Origin: Oceanipulchritudo coccoides
Lineage (GTDB): Bacteria > Verrucomicrobiota > Verrucomicrobiia > Opitutales > Oceanipulchritudinaceae
Direction of reading: 5' to 3'
DNA length: 64,000 nt
Assembly: GCF_010500615.1 (NCBI RefSeq)
Contig: NZ_JAAGNX010000003.1
Span: 558,001-622,000, forward strand
Shown: positions 57,382-64,000 of the stretch, in pieces
Position numbering within the stretch: the first letter of the stretch is position 1
Layout of the letters: every line of letters starts with the position of its first letter
Made by a program: the position numbers and the translations under genes
Notes under the pieces: generated by a model
What the model saw: only the letters and a program-made list of their open reading frames with translations
Told to the model about the DNA's origin: nothing
The model's database searches: none

Positions 57382-60027
57382 TCAACCATCCTCGAACGCA
57401 TCCTTCATAAGCGGACCAAAGAGGATCGCATTCAGCAGGAGCTTCTCCGTGCCCCGCCAATAGGAACGGAATACCGGCTTCATTCCAAACAGGACAACAG
57501 CACCTCTACCCTGCGGCTCAACCACAACTGCCGCCGCCCCGGCCATCAGGGAAAGGTTTTCCCCTGAGGCATAGCCGGCCAACAGGGGCTGCTCGGCGAA
57601 AACCAAGGGTGTCTGGTACGGACTGCTCGAGGGAGCGAGAATAAAGTCCTCGTCAACAAAGACCGGAAGGCTCATGGCATTGAGCCCGTAGGCAATCGGA
57701 TGGGAAAGATCAACGACTGTATCGAAGATGGCACCGCGAATCCGCGTCAGGGCCTTGTCGTCCGACGCTGCCTCAAAGGGCCTTCTCTCGGGGGCAGGGA
57801 CCGGGATTGGGGTTGCTGCGACGGAAGCAGCAGCCAGGTCTGTGGGATCTGTAGGCTCCGTGGAGACAGTCCTCTCTGGAGGTTCGGTAACCCCGAGAAG
57901 GGACAGCTCAACCAATTGGTTTTCAATGGACCATTTGGCACTCTTCCCGAGAAAGACAAGACTCCCGCCTCTCGCGACCCACCCTTTCAACTTGTCGCAC
58001 AATTCGGCGGAGAATTCGACTGTGTCGGCCCCGGGAACCACGAGTACGGTGTATTCATCGAGATTCAGTTTATCCAACTGTCTGGCCTTCACCAATGTCA
58101 CCGGATAATCATGCAACACGTCGAGCAGATGCCAGACCTCGCCCGTTTGCGTCGAGCTGAAGACGCCACCACTGGCGAGGAGGATCTTCGGCTTTTTGAC
58201 CGTGACCAGTTGGTTGCTTCCAAGGTCAATGCCCTCCTCGGTGAGGAAGGTCCAAACTGCCCGGACACGTGTTGCGTGGTCTTCCATTGAAGCGGATAAA
58301 ATTTCATGGATCTGCGCAGCTTTTTCAAACTGACCGGCGAGCGAAACGAACAATGTCCCATACCCGAATTTTTCCGCTGCCATGGTGAACGGCTCCTTTG
58401 CCACCATCACCTGGACATCCTCTTCCAGAAGATCAAACAGGAGGCGCGGCGCGTTCAAGGAGGCCCAGTCGATCAGATAGCCGAGATCACTCTCAGGCAG
58501 GGTTCGCGGTGGAGGCGGATCCGCAAGTTTAGGGGCTTTGCCCACTTGCTCCCATTCCAGATTGTAGGCAAGCGGAAGCGTCCACGCCGTGATGTCGTAA
58601 AAGATGTTCTCGTCAAATTCCGTCTGCTGCTCGATGAGGGCTTGCAGGTAACGGTACTGCGGTTGCTCCGCCGGAATAAACCATAGGTTTCCGTCACCCG
58701 TGCGGGAGACCTCAATATCATGCCCTTGCAAAACTTCCGCAAAGAGCTGGGCGCGGTCCGGATCTCCGGGAGACGAGAAGGTAAAGCCCGCACCGTCAGC
58801 GTTGCGACCCTCTTCGAGGCTGTCCTCGAAAAAGTCACGCATGTAGGCGAGTAGATCTGCCCTTTGCTCGCGCGCCGCCTCAAGGACAGCGAGGGAAATC
58901 GTGACCTGATTCTGCACCGTGAAGGCAAATGAGATATCGCCCGTTTTGCTTTTCTGCAAAAGTCCGCGCGAACTGGCCTGCTCAAAGAGAAAACCGACTG
59001 CCCCCTTCAAGTCGGAGATCGTGGAGGCCTTGCCCATGTAAAAGTCATCGAAGCGCTCCTTGGAAAAGTATAGGGAACCCGCTTCATCAAGCGCTTGGGC
59101 AAAGTAATGGGAAATCCTCTCCGTAAGGGCGACGTTTTCAGGCGTGATGAGGGGATGTGTCCGTTCCGGCACACCCGGCTGGAAGAAGTAAGTCGAAGCC
59201 GTCCCCATTTCATGAAAATCAAACAAGAGATTGGGCAACCAATGGTGATATAGCTGCAAACGGGCAACGGATTCGGGTTGCGTGAGGAGCATCCAATCCC
59301 GGTTCAAGTCGAAAAAGTAATAGTTGCCACGACCACCCGGCCAATCCTCGACGTGCTCGCGCGTGTTTGGGTCCGGATTCGGGTTTTTACCAACATTGTT
59401 GCGGGACCAGTTGGCAAAACGGTCGAGGCCGTCCGGATTCAGGCAAGGATCGAGCAGAATTACCGTCTTGTCCAGGAACTCCTCGAATTCAGGCCCGGTC
59501 CCAGCGGCAAGATGATAGGCAATCAGCAGCGCCGCGTTCGCTCCACTTGGCTCGTTGCCATGGATGCTGTAGTACATGCCGACCACAAGCGGCAGCTCCT
59601 CAAGGTTCAAATTCCCCGATCGACGCGGATCCGCAAGCTGGAGGTGTTGCTCGCGCAGGGATTCCAGATTGGCAAGGTTCTCCGGCGAGGAAATGATGAG
59701 CGTGATGAGTGGCCGGCCACCATGGGTTTTTCCGGTCTCAACAAGCTGGATTCGATCACTTTCAGCGGCCAACAGGCGCAGGTATCCAATCAGCTCCCCG
59801 TGTGTCAGAAGACGGTTGCCGATTTCATATCCAAGGTAAGTCTCCGACTTTGTGATCGATGAGGCATAGGCCATCTCCTGCGGCAGGAAATTCCCACCTG
59901 CGACAAGGGAATCGCCAGCCGCATCAGGTGCGAGAGGGAAGAGTACCAGGAAAATTATTACCGTTGCGAGGCGGCAACAGAGACAACTTTGCAGGCTCTT
60001 TACGAAGGAATTGGAGTCGGTTTTCAT
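57382..60027 (-). CDS. M14-family zinc carboxypeptidase with C-terminal GATase-like domain
   Basis: 881 residues, signal peptide. The peptidase_M14 core has S-I-H-G-N-E-P-S-G (HxxE, ~155) and L-L-F-D-F-H-E-M-G-T (third ligand His, ~270); L-N-P-D-G and L-N-R-D-W motifs lie between, as in the zinc carboxypeptidase family. After residue ~620 a strand-rich part (P-K-I-L-L-A-S-G-G, Y-T-V-L-V-V-P-G-A-D) looks like a glutamine-amidotransferase-type flavodoxin-like domain, typical of large secreted M14 proteins of Bacteroidetes and Verrucomicrobia. Probably releases amino acids from surface or external peptides. Confidence 0.85.
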   Translation of the reverse strand: MKTDSNSFVKSLQSCLCCRLATVIIFLVLFPLAPDAAGDSLVAGGNFLPQEMAYASSITKSETYLGYEIGNRLLTHGELIGYLRLLAAESDRIQLVETGKTHGGRPLITLIISSPENLANLESLREQHLQLADPRRSGNLNLEELPLVVGMYYSIHGNEPSGANAALLIAYHLAAGTGPEFEEFLDKTVILLDPCLNPDGLDRFANWSRNNVGKNPNPDPNTREHVEDWPGGRGNYYFFDLNRDWMLLTQPESVARLQLYHHWLPNLLFDFHEMGTASTYFFQPGVPERTHPLITPENVALTERISHYFAQALDEAGSLYFSKERFDDFYMGKASTISDLKGAVGFLFEQASSRGLLQKSKTGDISFAFTVQNQVTISLAVLEAAREQRADLLAYMRDFFEDSLEEGRNADGAGFTFSSPGDPDRAQLFAEVLQGHDIEVSRTGDGNLWFIPAEQPQYRYLQALIEQQTEFDENIFYDITAWTLPLAYNLEWEQVGKAPKLADPPPPRTLPESDLGYLIDWASLNAPRLLFDLLEEDVQVMVAKEPFTMAAEKFGYGTLFVSLAGQFEKAAQIHEILSASMEDHATRVRAVWTFLTEEGIDLGSNQLVTVKKPKILLASGGVFSSTQTGEVWHLLDVLHDYPVTLVKARQLDKLNLDEYTVLVVPGADTVEFSAELCDKLKGWVARGGSLVFLGKSAKWSIENQLVELSLLGVTEPPERTVSTEPTDPTDLAAASVAATPIPVPAPERRPFEAASDDKALTRIRGAIFDTVVDLSHPIAYGLNAMSLPVFVDEDFILAPSSSPYQTPLVFAEQPLLAGYASGENLSLMAGAAAVVVEPQGRGAVVLFGMKPVFRSYWRGTEKLLLNAILFGPLMKDAFEDG

Positions 60028-60109
60028 AAGAGTTCGTGGGTCTGGAATTACGCATCCTGAGATTTATGGGGACGGTTATGACTGATGTGTCGGTTGAATT
60101 TCCTTCGCC

Positions 60110-61240
60110 TTAATTTTGCGGAGTCAAGGAACTTGGACTCCAACTGTCTTTCCAGCGCAAGACAGGCTGATCATTTCCATCAAAGGTAAGGGGAAGCCAG
60201 ATATATCGGGAGTCGCCAAGGTCATCACGTGTCCAACGATCCCCCATATAAAGGAAGATTCCCTTGTCGGGCTGCAACGGCTGAACAAATGTGCTTTGGC
60301 TGTTAAAGGTGGTTTCCGACAGCTCCCCCAGACAAGGGTTCCCCAGCGAAGAATAAGGGCCCAAAATTTGGCCGCTCGTATACATCCGCGCCGCATTCGG
60401 TGTCCATCCGGTTGCACCAGAAGTCAAGATGTAGTAATTATTTCTATACTTGAACATCGCAGGTGCTTCCCGGTGCTCTCCTATGAGAATGCGATTCCAG
60501 GTCTTTCCCAGCACGAGGGGCTTTACCCCGCAAAAATCATCGGTGAGTTCAATGATGTGCATGGTGTAGTTGCTCTCGGCAGCATAAATGACATAGGCTC
60601 TGCCATCATCATCCTTAAACAGTGTCATATCCCGGAATGTTGATCCGCGAACCATCTGGTCTGCCGAGGTCTCCTCACAAAATGTCTTATGCAGCTCAGC
60701 GGGAACAGGACGAAAAAAATCGACAAATTCAAAGGGGCCAACTGGCGAGTCACTGAAAGCAACCCCTGCGCTTGAAATTTGATATCGGGGATCTCCATCA
60801 GCATATCCTTCCAGATGTACCCACATGAGAAATTTTTTCGTCTTGTCGTTGTAGATGACCTTGGGGCGCTCCATTACCGCACGTCTTGTGGATGACTGGA
60901 ATTCCGCTGGCGTGTTGGGAACTATCGATTCCCCGTCCCGGACCCAAATCGGGCAGACAACCCCTTCATTTTTCCAGTTTATCAAGTCATTGGATGAATA
61001 GCAGGAAACCCCGGGAGACGGGAAATAGCCATTGCGCTTGTCTTCTCCATACCAGTACCAGAGGTCACCGTGTTTCAACAATCCACCACCGTGTGCCTGT
61101 ATCGGATCGCCGGCGGTATCTTCCCAACTTGTCCCTGATGTGATCATTGTATTCCAGGATTTTGCCTCGGCAGAGCCTAAGGCCATCAGGCTTGTTACGG
61201 CGAGTATAACCACGCTTTGCATATATCGCTTTGTACGCAT
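60110..61240 (-). CDS. GH43-type glycoside hydrolase
   Basis: 376 residues with signal peptide (L-A-V-T-S-L-M-A-L-G-S-A-E-A). Five-bladed propeller pattern: I-Q-A-H-G-G-G-L-L-K-H-G-D-L-W-Y-W-Y-G-E (start), M-E-R-P-K-V-I-Y-N, S-T-F-R-D-M-T-L-F-K-D-D-D-G-R-A-Y-V-I-Y (catalytic-region strands), H-R-E-A-P-A-M-F-K-Y (putative acid Glu). This matches GH43 enzymes of the exo-beta-1,3-galactanase/beta-galactosidase subgroups. The usual first Asp seems replaced by His in Q-A-H-G, as occurs in that subgroup. Confidence 0.8.
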   Translation of the reverse strand: MRTKRYMQSVVILAVTSLMALGSAEAKSWNTMITSGTSWEDTAGDPIQAHGGGLLKHGDLWYWYGEDKRNGYFPSPGVSCYSSNDLINWKNEGVVCPIWVRDGESIVPNTPAEFQSSTRRAVMERPKVIYNDKTKKFLMWVHLEGYADGDPRYQISSAGVAFSDSPVGPFEFVDFFRPVPAELHKTFCEETSADQMVRGSTFRDMTLFKDDDGRAYVIYAAESNYTMHIIELTDDFCGVKPLVLGKTWNRILIGEHREAPAMFKYRNNYYILTSGATGWTPNAARMYTSGQILGPYSSLGNPCLGELSETTFNSQSTFVQPLQPDKGIFLYMGDRWTRDDLGDSRYIWLPLTFDGNDQPVLRWKDSWSPSSLTPQN

Positions 61241-61260
61241 AATTTGTCAGGTCGCCCCGG

Positions 61261-61398
61261 CTATTCAACCAGCAACCGGTAATTCCTGTTTCCCACACCC
61301 TGAACAGCGATAGCCCAACCGTCAGCAAGAAAGCATACCGGCTCAGTCGGACTCCAGACCGAGGCCCCGTTCCAGTCGCCGCCCTGTTGCCACTCATT
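61261..61398 (-). pseudogene. C-terminal fragment of a lost secreted protein
   Basis: A minus frame without start codon reads W-Q-Q-G-G-D-W-N-G-A-S-V-W-S-P then W-A-I-A-V-Q-G-V-G-N-R-N-Y-R-L-L-V-E and stops at 61261. It resembles the end of a carbohydrate-active protein. A stop codon precedes it directly. Probably the remains of a gene truncated next to the GH43 gene. Confidence 0.4.
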
Positions 61399-61603
61399 CT
61401 ATCATCGGACCCAGGCCCTTTCAGATAAATTAATCATTATAAATTCACAGGAGCCTTACTTTCGCAGGGAATTCATCGAAAAGAAAGCGGGCATGATTAA
61501 TATTTATTAATTGATTTCTCCGTCAGATATCCAATAGTCCGAAAAGTGCCAATAACGCGCTCCTGCGCCCGATAAAAGGCTCCCACCGCAAGCAGATCAA
61601 TCC

Positions 61604-63544
61604 ATGTCCGACACAACCCTACTCCAGCGCCTGAACATCCTTCTGGAACGCCCATTCCCAGATCTTGAGGCCTGCCTTGAGCACTTCCGTGAAATTTTTC
61701 CATCGCGGGTCGGCAACTACCATCAGGAAGAAGTGGGTCCGATCTATCATCACGACCTTCCCGGAGAAGCGGACCGCTTTGTGGCGAAGGAATTCCATTT
61801 GGGGGAAGCGACGATGGACATGTCCGACGGGCTTGACTGGTATGCCGCCCCTGCTGGCGATTTAGAGTGGAACGGGGGTCTCGTACGCCACGGGTATTTC
61901 ATGCTTCTGGCAACAGAGTACGAGAAAACCGGCCGGGAGGTTTACGCGGAAACCATTCTGGAGCACATGCTGCACTACATTGAGCATGTACCGGTCTTTG
62001 ATCCGGCGGGAAAGGCTTATCTGGATTACAAGAAGTCGACCTGGCGTCCCTTTGAAGCGGCGGGGCGGGTGGCCGAAACCTGGCCCGAAGCACTTTCAAA
62101 GGTCATCGGCAGCGGGGCAATGACGGCGGATGCGTGGGCCCGGATACTCATTTCAGTGCACGAACATGCCGTATTTCTCCGGAAGGAGCATTGGAAAACA
62201 GGCAACCATGCAACCCTTGAAGTCGCTGCGCTGGGGATCATTGCCTGCTTCTACCCGGAATTCAAGGAAAGCCCTGAGTGGCTGGCCTACGCAGTGAAAT
62301 TTCTTGATGGAATGTGGCCCGACCTCTTTGCGGAGGACGGATACTCGAAGGAAATGTCGGGAAGTTACCACTGGGTGGCAATGCGGAGCTATTTCAGCTT
62401 TTTCGAGGTCGCCTGCGCGAACGGCCATGACGGAATTTTTCCGGCCCACTACCGGGAACGGTTAATTCTCAACAGCTATGCTGAACTGTATCAGGACAAG
62501 CCGGATGGCTCGACCCCCATCAGCAACGATTCCAGTTCCACGATCAACCGGCGGGAACAACTTCTGCGCATCCACCGTCTTCTGGAAATTCCAGAGATTG
62601 GATTTTTCCTGAACGGTGGCAAAGAAGGGCCTGTCCCAGCGGTGACATCCTACTTTTACCCGCACTCAAGGATCGGCGTCATGCGAAGCGCATGGACCCC
62701 GGATGGCAACTACCTCTATTTTGACATGGGGGCATGGGGCGACAACCACATGAACCAGGACCAGCTCTCAATCGAGGTCTCCGCAAAGGGCCGCCATTTC
62801 CTCATCAATGGCGGAAAGTGGCGCTACACAACATCAGATCCCAATGCGGAGTGGATGCCCTTGGCCAAGTACTTCAAGGCCACGGCTTCTTACAATTGTG
62901 TCCTCGTCAATGGACTCGGCCAGATCTTCGGTGATGCGGAGGGACGGATGGTTATCTCGGATAATTGTGATTATGCCGATGGAACTTTCGGGGCGGGTTT
63001 CGGAGAGGAAGTTCCGGGCCGCGATGAGAAGCTGTTCCGCGAGCGAGGACTCTCGACCCTGATGGAAAACCGGTTACCCGGGGTTGTCCACCGCCGCCAG
63101 GTCTTCTTTGCCAAACCGTACGGCTGGATCATCCGGGACACGATTGAAGGTCCCGGCATAACGCATGCCGATCAGCTTTGGCATTTCTTCGAAGGGCCAC
63201 TCAAACCCCTCAATGAGGAGCGCAGTGCCTGGTCCACTGATTTTCCCGACAGCAACCTGATCATTCTCTCGCCAGGCCGAGCCACTGTCTATGAAGGGCA
63301 GAAGGAACCGTTTATTGCCGGTTGGCACTGCCCCTATTACGATCAGTTACGGCCTGCGCCAGAACTTCGCTTTACCCAGCAGGGAAGTAAGCGGATTACC
63401 TTTCACACTCTACTCCTTCCGGTGGACGGACCCGTCACCTCCATGCCCGATTTTTCCTGGTCAGAGAATGCCTATACGGTCCAACACGGGCCGGTTGGAT
63501 TCCAGGTAAGCGCACCTTGCAGCGGAATTTGGACCATTCAATAG
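61604..63544 (+). CDS. Heparinase II/III-family polysaccharide lyase-like protein
   Basis: 646 residues; no signal peptide evident. An N-terminal alpha/alpha toroid (~1-300) has W-K-T-G-N-H-A-T-L-E-V-A-A-L-G and S-G-S-Y-H-W-V-A-M-R, typical of alginate-lyase or heparinase toroids with His and Tyr in the site. A C-terminal beta-sandwich starts at S-R-I-G-V-M-R-S-A-W, followed by G-A-W-G-D-N-H-M-N-Q-D-Q-L-S. The fold matches heparinase II/III proteins including PL15/PL17 oligo-alginate lyases. Being cytosolic it may cut oligomers made by the PL6 enzyme. It is followed 38 bp later by a GH2 gene. Confidence 0.8.
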   Translation: MSDTTLLQRLNILLERPFPDLEACLEHFREIFPSRVGNYHQEEVGPIYHHDLPGEADRFVAKEFHLGEATMDMSDGLDWYAAPAGDLEWNGGLVRHGYFMLLATEYEKTGREVYAETILEHMLHYIEHVPVFDPAGKAYLDYKKSTWRPFEAAGRVAETWPEALSKVIGSGAMTADAWARILISVHEHAVFLRKEHWKTGNHATLEVAALGIIACFYPEFKESPEWLAYAVKFLDGMWPDLFAEDGYSKEMSGSYHWVAMRSYFSFFEVACANGHDGIFPAHYRERLILNSYAELYQDKPDGSTPISNDSSSTINRREQLLRIHRLLEIPEIGFFLNGGKEGPVPAVTSYFYPHSRIGVMRSAWTPDGNYLYFDMGAWGDNHMNQDQLSIEVSAKGRHFLINGGKWRYTTSDPNAEWMPLAKYFKATASYNCVLVNGLGQIFGDAEGRMVISDNCDYADGTFGAGFGEEVPGRDEKLFRERGLSTLMENRLPGVVHRRQVFFAKPYGWIIRDTIEGPGITHADQLWHFFEGPLKPLNEERSAWSTDFPDSNLIILSPGRATVYEGQKEPFIAGWHCPYYDQLRPAPELRFTQQGSKRITFHTLLLPVDGPVTSMPDFSWSENAYTVQHGPVGFQVSAPCSGIWTIQ

Positions 63545-63582
63545 AGCTTCACCCGACCTTTCATTCACCAACTGAATGCACC

Positions 63583-64000
63583 ATGTACAAACAAATTGAC
63601 CTCTCCTCCGACTGGAGAATTTTTCCCCTCGACCTGGACCATGGCCTGCTCGGAAACGCTGGCCGCGCTTATCAATGTGGTTACTCGCCTTCCGACTGCG
63701 TCACGGCCAATGTTCCCGTAACCGCTCCAACAGCATGGCTTCAGGACAAACGCATTGAGGATCCCTATGTGGGCATGAACAGCCGTGACATTCTCTGGAT
63801 GGAGAAAAAGGAGTGGTGGTACCTGAAAGATTTTGATCTTCCGCGTACCGACGGTTGCTACCGCCTCACTTTTGAAGGGGTGAATTACCGGGCCGAAGCC
63901 TGGTTGAATGATGTCCAGATTGCCGTCTGGGAAGGCAGCTTCCTCCGCAAATCAATCGATCTTGACCCGGACTTGATCAAGGCATCCGGAAATCGTCTCG
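63583..64000 (+). CDS. GH2-family glycoside hydrolase (partial, runs off the right edge)
   Basis: The visible 139 residues start M-Y-K-Q-I-D-L-S-S-D-W-R-I-F-P-L and match the N-terminal sugar-binding domain of GH2: E-W-W-Y-L-K-D-F-D-L-P, Y-R-L-T-F-E-G-V-N-Y-R-A-E-A-W-L-N-D-V-Q-I. The catalytic part lies beyond the window. Members hydrolyse beta-galactosides, beta-mannosides or beta-glucuronides; V-N-Y-R-A-E-A-W-L-N is common in beta-mannosidase/exo-glucosaminidase-like members. Likely in one operon with the heparinase-like gene. Confidence 0.8.
   Translation, partial: MYKQIDLSSDWRIFPLDLDHGLLGNAGRAYQCGYSPSDCVTANVPVTAPTAWLQDKRIEDPYVGMNSRDILWMEKKEWWYLKDFDLPRTDGCYRLTFEGVNYRAEAWLNDVQIAVWEGSFLRKSIDLDPDLIKASGNRL

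Noticed and set aside
57700..58290. Plus-strand open frame of 196 codons
   Set aside because: Antisense of the M14 peptidase gene; composition is that of a shadow frame.
60116..60643. Plus-strand open frame of 175 codons
   Set aside because: Antisense of the GH43 gene; no domain or start signal.

Overview
The window looks like chromosome of a Verrucomicrobiota bacterium, most likely Opitutae/Puniceicoccales (inference). Reasons: secreted proteins with 'PVNVGQLK' repeats, a large Rhs protein preceded by a YadA-head-like secreted protein, a tRNA-tail/palindrome/GIY-YIG unit, and a run of secreted polysaccharide-degrading enzymes (GH16, PL6, heparinase II/III-like, GH43, GH2) typical of marine glycan degraders.

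Layout. (1) 1-12.6 kb is an accessory or integrative-element region. It has a HEPN-like gene, DUF3892, a tight six-gene minus-strand operon (deoxyribosyltransferase-like, ImmA/IrrE protease, two-TM protein, BpsA/NPPY methyltransferase-like, unknown protein, P-loop kinase) behind a perfect 14-bp palindrome, a RadC-like protein, two OB-fold proteins, a HerA/VirD4-type ATPase, an ADP-ribosyltransferase-like gene pair and a tyrosine recombinase. (2) 12.6-14.5 kb on the minus strand holds a small array of toxin-tip/immunity-like units separated by a conserved TTGGCCCAA site. (3) 14.5-19.7 kb is a second mobile module: ParE/antitoxin, a XerD-like recombinase, a primase-helicase that has lost most of its zinc ligands, and an XRE regulator. 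A roughly 120-bp repeat follows it and recurs inverted at 38.5 kb and, shorter, at 40.5 kb.

(4) 20.0-38.4 kb is the Rhs locus. Four small secreted or membrane genes lead into a 2408-residue SpvB/VCBS/RHS protein, then its lipoprotein immunity candidate, then eight further promoter-less toxin-tip/immunity pairs. Every tip starts at the same quasi-palindromic DNA site (consensus TTGGCCCAA, read as LAQ). The same site lies in frame in the full-length Rhs gene at the border between pre-toxin and tip, and an empty copy with an immediate stop closes the array. The spacing is 0.82-1.01 kb throughout. All immunity candidates look exported or membrane-embedded, which points to toxins acting in the envelope. 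This junction-site cassette array, with its second copy beside a tyrosine recombinase, is the most unusual thing in the window.

(5) 38.5-40.6 kb is a repeat-rich patch with a tRNA 3'-end remnant, long palindromes, a GIY-YIG nuclease and an AAA_14/DUF4143 ATPase. (6) 40.65-64 kb is conventional metabolism and secretion: glpK, a GH16 glucanase with tandem C-terminal modules, a fibronectin-III protein, a MetY-like PLP enzyme with a co-transcribed Lrp regulator and a perfect 13-bp inverted-repeat operator, a PL6 lyase, a BNR lipoprotein, an acyltransferase, a CIA30 protein, an ECF sigma factor fused to a membrane domain, an M14 carboxypeptidase, a GH43 enzyme, a heparinase II/III-like lyase and the start of a GH2 enzyme. 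No rRNA, complete tRNA or CRISPR array was found.
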